Below, one piece after another: positions 12,821 through 23,095 of a stretch of DNA of 64,000 bases. Both the position numbers and the translations under genes were made by a program. Each line of letters starts with the position of its first letter. Within the stretch, counting starts at the first letter, position 1. Source of the DNA: Lactarius indigo. Lineage: Eukaryota; Basidiomycota; Agaricomycetes; Russulales; Russulaceae. The stretch is from NCBI GenBank assembly GCA_025766275.1, contig JAFKAC010000061.1, forward strand, positions 186,001-250,000, in the 5' to 3' direction. Below the pieces are notes generated by a model, which searched no databases, was not told the origin of the DNA, and saw only the letters and a list, made by a program, of their open reading frames with translations.

Positions 12821-13061
12821 CTCAGTATCTGCTCTAGCGTGTGCAGATTCTGAGGTGAGTTACAGTAGTTTACTATCCACTTACCTGTACTTACTGGCCC
12901 CAGTGCCTTGTCTGTTTGTACAGGTAAATATATCCTAGTATCTGCTCTAGTGTGTGCAGATTCTGAGTGCCTTGTCCATTTGTACAGGTGGCACATGCTC
13001 TTGAACTTATTTATTACTCACTACACTACTTTACATTTCCAAGTGTCCATACCTTGTAAGA
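12821..13061 (+). repeat. Copia 5' LTR, 3' part only (R-U5)
   Basis: About 240 bases match 44013-44259 of the 3' LTR, starting at CTCAGTATCTGCTCTAGCG. The first 223 bases of the LTR (U3) are missing. The match starts 33 bases after the TATAAAA of the intact LTR, that is at about the predicted transcription start. The LTR contains an internal tandem duplication of the unit TATCTGCTCTAGYGTG. Confidence 0.75.
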
Positions 13062-13075
13062 GGTTATGGGCCCTG
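13062..13075 (+). promoter_or_regulatory. Primer-binding site of the copia element (initiator tRNA-Met, half-tRNA type)
   Basis: GGTTATGGGCCCTG directly follows the 5' LTR. It is complementary to the anticodon arm of eukaryotic initiator tRNA-Met, the half-tRNA primer used by Drosophila copia and relatives. It also fixes the 3' border of the LTR. Confidence 0.7.
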
Positions 13076-13089
13076 CCCTTCCCACTGCT

Positions 13090-13319
13090 ATGAACAACCC
13101 ACTCCCAACCTCCATCCCATGCCTTGACCCCACCAGCTCCAACTGGGCCATCTTCAGCATGTGCTTCCAGGAGGCCATGGAAGCAAACCAGAAATGAGCT
13201 CACTTCACTGGCAAGTCCCCATGTCCCATTGCAGCTGACCCAAACAAGCCCATGGATGATGAAAAGAAAGCCATTGCCAAGTGGACCCAGGAGGAGACCA
13301 TAGCCAAGTACCTTCTTTC
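13090..13319 (+). pseudogene. Copia gag, N-terminal part
   Basis: ATG at 13090 opens a frame with SSNWAIFSMCFQEAMEA and KWTQEETIAKYLL, typical of the start of fungal copia Gag. An in-frame TGA at 13195-13197 stands where relatives have Trp (KWxHF). The frame is cut at 13319 by the solo LTR and resumes at 13904. Confidence 0.75.
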
Positions 13320-13898
13320 TGTTACGCCCTAGCAGGGGCGTGGGTCCTAAAGGTTCTAAATCACACAAGTATCAAGCGAAGACCTCTGTTGTCTTGTTGC
13401 TATGAAATACGAGTGACAAAAGTGTGGCACAAGGTGCAGCACTACTCTGTAATGTAGGACTCCTCGTCCAAAGTGTCTAACACTTCTCTACACTTGATCT
13501 TGCTAGTGCACAGAGTATAACAGGTGTAACGCGTTGATATAGTTCAACTGCAAAGACTTCGAAGTGTCCTGGTTAGGGACTGAGGTAGGGGATGCACAAG
13601 AAGAGAGGAATAAGGCGAGGTCACACCAAAGTATGGAGGCAAAGTTGCTAGATTGCAAACGAAGCCAAGTCTGGCTTCCTACGGTCTATGGTACAAGTTT
13701 ATATAGGACAGGGTTCCAAACAACATGAACACAAGTCCACACAATATCAAAGAGACTAAACGGAGTAAGCAGAAGTTCGGGTCAAAGAAACAGTGCCACT
13801 AGTAACAGTAGCTCCTTTGGTAACAAGGTATGGTACAGAAGGGGAAAGACAAGGTGGGAACATACTGTGACTGAGGTCCGAAGCGTCGGATCATAACA
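13320..13898. repeat. Solo LTR of an unidentified LTR retrotransposon (family D)
   Basis: A 579-base unit starts TGTTACGCCC and ends GATCATAACA, with the 5-bp direct repeat CTTTC at 13315-13319 and 13899-13903. Removing it and one repeat rejoins the copia gag frame (YLL to SQCLPDSTA). No internal coding region is present, so it is what is left after LTR-LTR recombination. Orientation and superfamily cannot be told from this copy. Confidence 0.85.
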
Positions 13899-13903
13899 CT
13901 TTC

Positions 13904-14268
13904 CCAGTGTCTTCCCGACTCCACTGCCATTTGCCTAAAGTCACTCACCTCTGCCAAAGAATGCTGGAACAAAGTTACCACTGAGTTCAGCATAAAGAGC
14001 CAGTACACAGAGACAGACATGCTTACTGCCTTCTCCCAGATGCATTGCTCGCACAGTGGGGACATTCATTCATTCCTCAGACAGATGCACGTGAAGTGCA
14101 AAGAGCTCACGGCTGTGGGTGTCACTGTATCTGAGAAGGAGTACCAGTCAGTGATAATCAAGGCTATCCCAGACAAAATGTCCAAGTTTGCCTCAGGCCT
14201 ACTCACCACCGCTTATGTCCTGTCCCCTACCACCTCCATCAACCCCAACCTTCTTATCAACCATATTT
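13904..14268 (+). pseudogene. Copia gag, middle part
   Basis: The gag frame continues with DSTAICLKSLTSAKECW and DMLTAFSQMHCSHSGDIHSF, the conserved core of copia-type Gag. It is open up to NLLINHI, where the LINE insertion starts at 14269. The 11-bp duplication CAACCATATTT (14258-14268 and 24236-24246) marks the joint. Confidence 0.8.
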
Positions 14269-14426
14269 GTTTTTTTTTTTTTTTGAATCCATTTTTGTGC
14301 ACCTGAGGGAAACCGTGCCCTATGTAGCACTACACAAGCAATGAATACTAGTGACTAATGACTGTTCCTGTCTATGGTCTACCCGTTCATCTTAATGATC
14401 CTCTGCTCGGGGGCAGTAACGTGACG

Positions 14427-15571
14427 TCAAGCGATGAGGTTGGAGGGGCCTTGAGGGGGCCTATGTGTGAGGGGCCTACTTTGTGTTCTTGTTGGTAGAT
14501 CTGGTGTTGGTTTGGCGTCTTCCTCCACTAGCCGCCTTCCCCTTTGTTTCTTGAGTGGGCTCGGTGGGCAGCCCGCATCTTGAGGATCCGTGGGAGGGAG
14601 TGAGGGTAAGTCAGGTATGTTTCGGCCAAAGCCGAATGCAGGAGAGGGGGTGTGTGAGAGGGGGGCATTGGGGAGCAGGGTGGGTTTGATGTGTGGGTGC
14701 TGCTTCCACTTCTTGATGGTGGCGCAGGTACCAAAAAGGAATAGCACTTTGTTGGTGAGAAGTTTGTGTGCTTTTGAGCCATCTGGATCCTTGAAAGCCA
14801 CTATGAGGGAGGAGATGGATCCTTCAGAGTAGGAGGAGGGGTTGCGGACCCAGCTGGGTCATTGAGTGATGGAGAGGGAGGCATAAGAGGGGTTCTCTGT
14901 AATTAATGCTTGGTGGCATTCATCCGGAGATTTGGCAGGTGATGTGGGTGAAACTCCAGTTGGGACGCTGTTGATGAGAATTTTTGACCATTTTACGTTG
15001 GGTCTGATGGTGAGAGGGGGGTCAGTAGGGCAGAGGTCAAGGTGGTGCTCTGCAAGGTGCTGCTGTATGGTGGGAATTGCTAGTTGGAGTTGATGCGCCA
15101 AGGTATTGGGGCTTCCCATAAGGATGAGGTTTCCACACACTGTCCATCTGACAGCTGAAATGTGGACCTGGTCATTCTGGGCCAAGTTCAGGGCGTCGTT
15201 GATACTGGAGCAGAGGGTGGGGGGGTTAGGCCTTTCCCCTTGCCAGTCGATGTCTGCTAAGCTGATTACCACACTTGGGTGAGGTGGCAAGGCAGCAGCC
15301 TTAGCAAATGTGGGAGGGGTGGAGCCAGGGGGTTTGTTTTGCTTGTTCACCTGGCCTGCAGTGGGAGGGGGGGCTTTGGGGGGGGTGTTGTTGGGTTTGG
15401 TGGTGGTGGCCTTCATGTGTTGCAGTGACTGGAGGGTGGACTTTATGTTGTTTATGCCATTGAGTACTGTGTGCAGAGATGGGTCTGAGGGGTGAGATTG
15501 GGGGTTGCCCAGCACGGAGGTGATTGTGGGGTGTGAGAGGAAGGTATTGAGAGATGTTTTCACATCCTTCA
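14427..15571 (-). pseudogene. LINE ORF1 (Gag-like), main part
   Basis: Together with 24084-24203 this gives an ORF1 of about 419 codons. It has a Pro-rich middle, then VVISLADIDWQG and WTVCGNLILMGSP, and a late block PSWVRNPSSYSEGS with KDPDGSKAHKLLTNKVLF. That resembles ORF1 proteins of fungal LINEs, which bind the element RNA. One in-frame TGA (plus-strand 14859-14861) separates ASLSITQ from PSWVRNP; relatives usually have Arg there, which suggests CGA to TGA. No CCHC knuckle is visible. Confidence 0.7.
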
Positions 15572-15853
15572 TGTAACGAACGCGCCTCGACCACGTGACT
15601 TACCTGCATCACGTGTTGGACCTCAATGGGAGTATCGTGAGTCTGGCCGGACAAACGCCGACTCTCCTGAAGAAGATGACGAAGAAGATGGGCTGCTTAC
15701 GCAGCTACAGCACCGAGAGGAGTATGCCCGAGCCGCGTATATGTGGTGTGGACGGTTAGTGGTCACATGACTGACATACTCACGTGACAACGTTTCAGTG
15801 TGATGTTTGCGTAATACAAACATCACACCGAACCAGTGTTACGGTCCGCTTGC

Positions 15854-16311
15854 TGTTACGGTTGCACGCATTGAACCCTTACTGTACCGGTTGTGACTAC
15901 GGCGGTAAGGTAGATTAGTCATGGACTCGGGGTTTACGAAGGAGTTAGGTGTTTGCAGATGACTCGATCCTAGTACAGGTAGTAGTAGTATTAGGATTGC
16001 GGTACTTACGCGATACGTCGGACGCTACAATACTGTGACTCATAGCAGCGCTTGAAAGCCTGCTCTTCTTGTATTTAAGGTAGCTGTGGAAGACCAAGAC
16101 ACGCCATCTTGGTCTTCTTCAATCGTCACTTCTTGCCTTCTCTCTTTCGAACTATTCACTTCGCCTTTCAAGGGAAGCCGTCTATAATTCACTAGTGTCT
16201 TCGAACATCTAGAACTTGCCTTCGTGCCATACGCCATCGGGCGTGATTAGCTAAGTCACAAAGTCGCCTTCTCAAAAGCTCAAGTCGAGCTAACGTCGTG
16301 ACGGCGTTACA
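15854..16311 (+). repeat. Gypsy B1 5' LTR
   Basis: It begins TGTTACGGTTGC and ends GACGGCGTTACA. The promoter-like TATTTAAGG near 16073 probably drives the element. It differs from the 3' LTR at three CpG-type sites. Confidence 0.93.
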
Positions 16312-16331
16312 TTAAGACCAAGATACTCATT

Positions 16332-18344
16332 GTGGCGACTGTCAATACCAGAGACCAGTGGACGAACTTCCGTCCCTATTATCTAGAACGAAGAGGAGAT
16401 CGCAACGTACCGACTCGATTCTTGGGAGCAGCCAGGTGGAGGGACCGAGGAGACGAAACCGGATACTTTGTGGAGTTCAACGGACCTACAAGGTTCAGAC
16501 CTGTTGAGTTCAATTTCGACCACCTGTGTTGGGTAGAAGTTATGTGGAACCCCATAGATCACCGCTGGGACGTCGTTAGACCCGCGGGAAGGCAATATCA
16601 GTGCGACATTGACGCACGCGAGCTTAACTCACGAGCCGATTGGGGGCCCATTGACGGCCAGCTACGAGAACACTCTACTGGAGAAGTGGTCAGTGAGGAA
16701 ACCGAAGAGGACGAGCAAAGTGAAGAAAATCAACCAGCAAGCGTCGGGCCTATTGAGCAATACACCATTCAACGAGCTGAGTCTCTACATATTTCCGACC
16801 CACCGGAAGTCATTCACGTACGATCACCGGCAGCAGAAATGGCAACTACCACCATGACGGCCGAAGAAATTATGCAAGTTAGGGAACAAGTGGCGCGAGA
16901 AGCAGCGGAAGCAATCAGACAAGAATCACAACGCAACCTTATGCCCATTAATCCAGAAACGGGGCATCGCATGACTGCAGACGACGCAGCCATCTTTCGG
17001 GCTATCGGACCCGATCAAGGGGACCCCCCATCAGGGGGAGGACGACGACAAGGACTATCACTAGACCCTCCGCCGGGATGGGGAGGACCGCCAGGGGGAG
17101 ACTTCCCTCGACGCCCAGGAGGGGGGGGGAACCCACCGGATCTCCCAAACAACCCACCAGGAGGAGGACCTCCAGACGGAAACGGTGGTGGAGGCCCACC
17201 AGGAGGAGGAACAGGACACGGAGGAGGAGGGGGAGCAGGACACGGAAACGAGAAACTGACCGGTGAACCTCCCACAATTTTTGATGGAGACCGCACTAAA
17301 GTAGACTCCTTCCTCACGCAATGGCACGTATACTGGGGAATGAACCTCGACACCCCGGTCATGCGCAACGACTATCGACGAAGCCTCCTATTCCTGTCCT
17401 ACATAAAGGGGGTATCCGTCAGCGAATGGGTGCTCTCGTACCTCAAGTGGCTTAACCGACAAATACAACGAGGAATAGACCAATATACGAGGGATCTGTG
17501 GAACGCGGTAGCAGAAGGGTTCAATCAAAGGTTCGTTAACACCCTTGAACGAGAACAAGCTCAAGCGCTTCTGAGAAAGGGGCTCAAAATGGTCGACGGA
17601 GATATCGACCGATATGTCAACGAATTTGAAGAAGCCGCTAGAAAGGCGGGATACCGACTTAACGACCCCCAGACCATCGACCTGTTCACCAAGGGGTTAC
17701 CAAAGAAGCTGTACGAAAAAACATACGACCTGGACGAGCCAGAAACGTTTGACGACTGGAAGCGGGCCACACTCCGCCGACAACGCAACTACATCCATAT
17801 CCGAGCTCGGGTGGATGAGTATAAAGACACCAAGCCGAAGAAAGCAGGTAATGCCGGATGGACCGTTCCACAAAACCTCGCAAATCCTTGGGCAATGGAC
17901 ACCTCTGCGGATCGAACAAAAGCAAGGTTAGCAGGATCGGAGGAAATCAACTATGGAAAACCGCCCTACACAGGCCTGCCTCCCTTTCCGCCAAGAGGAG
18001 GACCCGGAGCGAGGGGACGAGGGAGAGGGGGGTCGCGACGAGACCTAAGGACGGTGTTGTGTTACAATTGTAACGCGCCAGGTCATCTCTCACGAAATTG
18101 CCCCCATCCTAGACAACCCCAGCAATGGCAGCAGCAAAGTGCCGGACCATCTAACGTCCGCGCAGCGGAGACCGATTACTACGCACAAGAAACCCCGCCG
18201 GCTCAAGTACAGGCCGCTTCAACTAGCAAAACTGCCGAAGAACGAGCCAAAGAATGGCTTACTGGGGTCGCCAACGCACCGGATGAAGTAAAGGACCTGA
18301 TATTGCAGGACTTGTGGGGAAGAGAGGGTTTTCGGAGCGCCTGA
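16332..18344 (+). CDS. Gypsy B1 Gag
   Basis: A 670-codon frame encodes the structural protein. Order: an N-terminal block (FVEFNGPTRFRPVEF), an acidic Glu-rich stretch, a long Gly/Pro-rich linker at residues about 225-310, the capsid-like domain (FLTQWHVYWGMNLDTPVMRN onward), and a CCHC zinc knuckle CYNCNAPGHLSRNC near residue 577 that binds RNA. No ATG lies upstream in frame: the first codon after the last stop that can be aligned to both copies is GTG at 16332, and the first in-frame ATG comes about 70 codons later. The true start is therefore uncertain. The frame ends in a TGA that lies inside the frameshift hairpin. Confidence 0.88.
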   Translation: MATVNTRDQWTNFRPYYLERRGDRNVPTRFLGAARWRDRGDETGYFVEFNGPTRFRPVEFNFDHLCWVEVMWNPIDHRWDVVRPAGRQYQCDIDARELNSRADWGPIDGQLREHSTGEVVSEETEEDEQSEENQPASVGPIEQYTIQRAESLHISDPPEVIHVRSPAAEMATTTMTAEEIMQVREQVAREAAEAIRQESQRNLMPINPETGHRMTADDAAIFRAIGPDQGDPPSGGGRRQGLSLDPPPGWGGPPGGDFPRRPGGGGNPPDLPNNPPGGGPPDGNGGGGPPGGGTGHGGGGGAGHGNEKLTGEPPTIFDGDRTKVDSFLTQWHVYWGMNLDTPVMRNDYRRSLLFLSYIKGVSVSEWVLSYLKWLNRQIQRGIDQYTRDLWNAVAEGFNQRFVNTLEREQAQALLRKGLKMVDGDIDRYVNEFEEAARKAGYRLNDPQTIDLFTKGLPKKLYEKTYDLDEPETFDDWKRATLRRQRNYIHIRARVDEYKDTKPKKAGNAGWTVPQNLANPWAMDTSADRTKARLAGSEEINYGKPPYTGLPPFPPRGGPGARGRGRGGSRRDLRTVLCYNCNAPGHLSRNCPHPRQPQQWQQQSAGPSNVRAAETDYYAQETPPAQVQAASTSKTAEERAKEWLTGVANAPDEVKDLILQDLWGREGFRSA

Positions 18345-18374
18345 ACCCATCGGCCTGGGTGAGGGCTCTAAACT
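18326..18374 (+). promoter_or_regulatory. Candidate -1 ribosomal frameshift signal between gag and pol (B1)
   Basis: In the gag frame the codons GAG GGT TTT contain the canonical slippery heptamer G GGT TTT at 18326-18332. Two bases later a strong stem-loop can form: GAGC/GCTC and CCT/AGG with one bulged base, then ACCCA/TGGGT closing a six-base loop. It covers the gag stop codon. A -1 slip enters the pol frame exactly. The heptamer and hairpin are identical in B2. Confidence 0.7.
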
Positions 18375-21300
18375 GTAATTCTGTAATCATGACGCGCTTT
18401 CGTTCTCTTCGAATTCCAGTCTCGATACGCACAAATTACCGAATGGCCGACATAAGAGTACTGGTGGACTCCGGAGCCACCGACAATTTTATGAACCCAA
18501 GATTCATAACAAAAATGGGTATTGGTACACAGCCACTGGCCCAGCCGCAGAAAATCTGGAACATCGACCAGACAGAAAACAAAGCTGGGTCCATTACTCA
18601 CTATACCGACCTCGATGTATATGCCAAAGGATATCATAGGACAATGCGGTTCCTCGTCACGGACCTAGGAACCGAAGAAATCGTGTTGGGATATCCATGG
18701 TTGGCCACCTACGAACCAACCATCAATTGGCGCGACGCGGCAATACATGAGGGCATCATGCCGGTGGTGATCAGTACGCAGGACAGTTTCCATCAGCATA
18801 CTGTCATCGCCGCCGCCCTCACTAATGACCAAAAGGAAGAAATCGCCAATGAACTGGACGAAGAAAGTGTACACTTGCGCGCTACCACGTCCACCGAATT
18901 GGCCATCCAGGCAAGGAAAGAAGAACCACCTGTAGAGCTACCAGCGGTCTACCAAGAGTTCCGACAGCTCTTCAGCGAAGAAGCGTCTCAACGTTTCCCT
19001 CCTCCAAGACCATGGGACCACGCCATCGACTTCAAACCAAATACTCCGTCAGCCATAGACTGCAAAATATACCCACTGACACAAGAAGAGGAGGGCAAGC
19101 TCAAGGAATTTCTGGACGAAAAACTCAAGCAAGGATACTTACGCCCTTCGATCTCCCCGTACGCATCCTCATTTTTCTTTATTAAAAAGAAGGACGGAAA
19201 ACTACGCCCGGTACAGGACTACCGGGTGATCAATTCCCATACCATACGCAACCAATACCCTCTTCCCCTAATTCAAGACCTCATCTACGACCTCAGCAAT
19301 GCACACATCTACACCAAGCTCGACATCCGTTGGGGATATAACAACATTCGCATTCGGGACGGAGACCAGGAGAAGGCAGCCTTCAAAACCAAATTCGGTC
19401 TCTTCGAACCGACAGTTATGTTCTTCGGTCTTACAAACTCACCCGCAACCTTCCAGACGATGATGAACCACATCTACCGGGATACGATTGCAAAGCACGA
19501 ACTTCGCGGCACCATTATCCGAGTATATATGGACGACATCGGGATTGCAACCCGAGAGGGTCACGATTCCGCGGACCACATCATGGCAGTCACGGATGTC
19601 CTTCGTGTCGCCCAGGAGCACGATCTTTACTTCAAGCTCGAGAAGTGCCTCTTCCACCAACCTTGGATGGATTACCTGGGGGTAATCCTTGAAAAGGGGG
19701 TAACTCGCATGGACCCGGTAAAAGTTCGCGGCATCAAAGACTGGCCAACACCAACTAAAGTCAGGGACGTATGCTCTTTCCTGGGCTTCTGCAACTTTTA
19801 CCGCTTATTCATCCGAGGTTTCGCCACACACGCCCGACCATTAAATCGACTTACAAGGAAAGATGCGGAATGGCGATGGACAGAAGAGGAGGATCGCGCG
19901 TTCAACACCCTCAAACGCCTCGTAACCGAAGAGCCAGTATTGGCACACCCCAACCTACAAGAACAATTTGAGCTGGAGGTCGACGCCTCTGGGTTTGCGG
20001 TGGGTGCAGTTCTCCTACAACGAAAAAGTGATGGGCGCAAGCACCCAATAGGTTACTACTCTGCAACGCTGAGCGAAGCAGAACGTAACTACGACATTTA
20101 CGACCTAGAACTCCTAGCCATCGTAAAGGCTCTCCGACACTGGCGCCCCCTACTCGCAGGATCCCCACACAAGATAAAGATATTCTCAGATCATTTGAAC
20201 CTGCAGTATTGGAAGACGCCACAAAAGATTAGCCGAAGGGTCGCTCGAGAAGTATTAGAATTGATGGAATACGACTTCGAAATTCACCATATCAAAGGGA
20301 AAAACAACGGACGAGTGGATGCGTTATCAAGGCGACCGGACTATGACCAGGGGGAAGAAGATAACCAAGGTGTGGTTGTCTTACCTCCGGAGGTATTCAT
20401 ACGAGCCACTAACGTCGCACGCGCGCTGGAAATACACCCCATGATGCAACAACCGAGGCGATGACAAGACCCCACTGTAATCAAGACGTGGATCGATGCC
20501 CATCGCCTCAAGAAGATCGAAGGGGAATGGTATAAGGATGGACGACTAGTGATCACGGGACCAATGACGGCGTACAGGGCCATCATACAAGACCATCACA
20601 ACCCGCCAGTACACGGACACCCTGGAATAAGCAGGACACAACGAATCGTAGAACGACACCACTGGTGGCCAAGTATTCGCCGAGATGTATACGAGTACGT
20701 TACGGGATGTGCTGACTGCCAGCGAAATAAAGTCAACACTCGACCAACTCGCGCTCCATTACACCCAATCACCCCAGTCACGGACGTTCCCCCTTTCCAC
20801 ACCATTGCCCTCGACTTCATTACCAAATTGCCGACCTCGCAGTCGTACGACAGTATCTTAACCGTCACTGACCACGACTGTAGCAAGGCCTCCATATTCA
20901 TCCCATGCAACGAGGAGGTGACGGCGGAAGGAACTGCCATTCTGTACGTCAATCACGTATTCAAACGATTCGGATTACCGCGTAAAATCATCAGTGACCG
21001 CGATCCCCGATTCACTTCCAAATTCACGCGGGAAGTGTGTCGCATACTAGGCATCCAACAAAATATTTCAACAGCCTACCACCCACGCACGGACGGACAG
21101 TCCGAGCGGACCAATCAGTGGCTCGAGCAATACCTGCGGTTCTGGGCGAACGAGCGCCAAGATAACTGGGCGGAGTACCTCCCCATAGCAGAATTCGCTC
21201 ACAACAACTGGCCCCATGAGCATACGAAACAATCGCCATTCATGCTTCTCATGGGATACAATCCAACAGCTGATTGGACGGATAAGCCATCCCCTATCCC

Positions 21301-21907
21301 AAATGTGATCACAAGACTGACACAGCTAAAGGAAGCACGTCAGCTCGCCCAGACCCTTATCAAAAAGGCACAAGATAGCTGGATCCGACATAAAGACACC
21401 CCGCGATATCGGGTTGGTGACCAAGTATGGCTAGAAGGAAAACACTTACGAACCAATCAACCTACGGCGAAACTGGCGGCGCGACGCCACGGACCATTTA
21501 AAGTGATACAGGTGATGTCCCCTTATAACTACCGACTCGAGCTTCCCACGCAGTGGAGCGTCCATCCAGTGTTTCACATTGATCTTCTCACGCCGTACAA
21601 AAGTACGACCATGCACGGCGAAAATTTCCCGCGACCACCGCCGGATCTTGTGGAGGGAGAGGAAGAATACGAGGTCGAGGCTATTCTAGACTCACGGCAT
21701 TTCGGCCGCCGCAAAAAGCTTCAATACCTCATCAAATGGAAGGGGTATCCGGACTCGGAGAACCAGTGGGTCGATAAGGATGACGTATTCGCCCCAGATG
21801 CGATAAGGGAGTATCAAGCGGGCCAAACGACTATACGAAGCCTTAAAAGCCAGCCTGAAAACGATCCAGGAGAGTATCACTCCCACATTCGCTCCTCTCG
21901 TACTTCC
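18332..21907 (+). pseudogene. Gypsy B1 Pol (protease, RT, RNase H, integrase, chromodomain), one nonsense codon
   Basis: The polyprotein is read by -1 frameshift from gag. Seen in order: retropepsin VDSGATDNF, reverse transcriptase VYMDDIGIAT, RNase H ELEVDASGFAVGAVL, the integrase zinc finger (HPGISRTQRIVERHHWW then CADCQR), the integrase core (ALDFITKLP, ISDRDPRFTS), and a C-terminal chromodomain (YEVEAILDSRHFG, LIKWKGYPDSENQW). Chromodomains steer integration to marked chromatin. TGA at 20461-20463 interrupts the frame between RNase H and integrase; B2 has CGA at the same place. Unlike B2, this copy has no stop after the chromodomain and runs in frame into the third coding region. Confidence 0.9.
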
Positions 21908-23065
21908 ATGCCCACTTCCCCTCTCAGACATGTCACCACGGCGATCCTCCTCGACCAAGTCGCACAAGACGCCGCCAACCTCATCGAAGACGACGAAGAA
22001 ACCGTGGTTCAACAGGTCCAGCTCACTCCGTACACACCTGCAAACATGCGAGCGGGGCATATCACCGCTCAAGAGTGGGCTAATGTCCTACAGAGGTTCC
22101 CCGACCCGACTCACCAGCCCGACGACGAGCAGCAGCATGCCGTCCCTCACATCTTCCAAGATGACAATGGCAATCGAGAACCCGTTGCCATTATCCCCCC
22201 AGGTGACGACCTCATCGGCATGCGGGGAATTCTCCCTGCCGACCGCCCCCTCGAAGACCCAACAGGAGTTAGAAGCAGCGGAGGACTGGCGGAGAGTGGC
22301 AAAGGAGTGGGCCGACGAACAACTGCGCTTAGCGCAGAGGAGGTTGAGCGAGTTGCGGCAGCGCAGGCAGCGCTCCCTCACGACGAGGCTCACGCTGACG
22401 ACGAGGATTACTACCCGGTCAGACACCCCCTCCTTCGAACGCACAGCCACCCTACTGATCCCCAAATCACCCTGTGGCTTGTCCACAACGACGGAACCGC
22501 CATGTCTCGAGGACGTGTGCGATTGCCCGGCGTCGCATTTCACACCCCCATTACGCACGACGACGACCCCGCGCAGGTCCTTGCGCCTGAGGGGTTCCGG
22601 GCGAATCGACAGCCCCATTACATTCATTTCCCCATCACCGGACCGGACGGCGTAGAGAGGAACGCCAGTCATGTGCAGATCGTAGGAGGTGCGAACCCCT
22701 TTGTGTTAGGGCTCATCCCCGGATCCCCCCATCTCTACAGCAAACCCCTATACGCCCATCCGATGCTATCGGCCGCGGGACACGCCTTCATCGCCCACGA
22801 GGACCTAGTCATCCTTGCCTCCGACAAGGTCACAGACCGCGCACTGAACCGCATAGGGGATGAGTCCCTGACTGCAGAGGTGACACGCTACCGAGCAGCT
22901 GCATATGAAGAAGAACGGCTCGCGGCCCGCATCCGTCAACTCCAGGCCATGCGGCTGTCAGCAAGGGACGACAAGAGGGACTGCATTTACCGGTTGGAAA
23001 GGGCTAATGTTTTTGAGAGGATCAGCGACGAGCAGTCTACGTGGACGGCGCGAGACTTTCGGTGA
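21908..23065 (+). CDS. Gypsy B1 third gene, apparently spliced; function unknown
   Basis: Downstream of the chromodomain lies about 1.15 kb with two long overlapping frames. Comparing codons with B2 shows that the conserved frame changes. 21908-22141 is conserved in the pol frame. About 22250-22514 is conserved in the +1 frame, where changes are synonymous and a coiled-coil-like stretch appears (QQELEAAEDWRRVAKEWADE, QLRLAQRRLSELRQRRQRS). 22577-23065 is again conserved in the pol frame. Two candidate introns explain this: 22142-22202 (61 bases, weak GTCCCT donor) and 22515-22576 (62 bases, GTGTGC...CGCAG). Splicing would give about 344 residues with a second helical C-terminus (YEEERLAARIRQLQAM). 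Both introns have the same length in B2. No family is recognised; it could be an accessory or nucleocapsid-type protein. Confidence 0.6.
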   Translation: MPTSPLRHVTTAILLDQVAQDAANLIEDDEETVVQQVQLTPYTPANMRAGHITAQEWANVLQRFPDPTHQPDDEQQHAVPHIFQDDNGNREPVAIIPPGDDLIGMRGILPADRPLEDPTGVRSSGGLAESGKGVGRRTTALSAEEVERVAAAQAALPHDEAHADDEDYYPVRHPLLRTHSHPTDPQITLWLVHNDGTAMSRGRVRLPGVAFHTPITHDDDPAQVLAPEGFRANRQPHYIHFPITGPDGVERNASHVQIVGGANPFVLGLIPGSPHLYSKPLYAHPMLSAAGHAFIAHEDLVILASDKVTDRALNRIGDESLTAEVTRYRAAAYEEERLAARIRQLQAMRLSARDDKRDCIYRLERANVFERISDEQSTWTARDFR

Positions 23066-23082
23066 GTCTGGGGTCTCACGCT

Positions 23083-23095
23083 CAAAAGGGGGTGA
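23083..23095 (+). promoter_or_regulatory. Polypurine tract of gypsy B1
   Basis: AAAAGGGGGTGA directly precedes the 3' LTR and is the expected plus-strand primer. The same tract precedes the B2 3' LTR. Confidence 0.8.

Noticed and set aside
16383..17368. Several minus-strand Pro/Gly-rich frames opposite B1 gag
   Set aside because: Shadows of the Gly/Pro-rich linker of gag.
20464..20548. Reading B1 pol as two separate genes (protease-RT and integrase)
   Set aside because: B2 is continuous across the same place and B1 differs by a single CGA to TGA change.
22088..22672. 194-codon minus-strand frame, also present at 40522-41106
   Set aside because: It is antisense to the third gene and open only because of that gene's codon composition; no motif.
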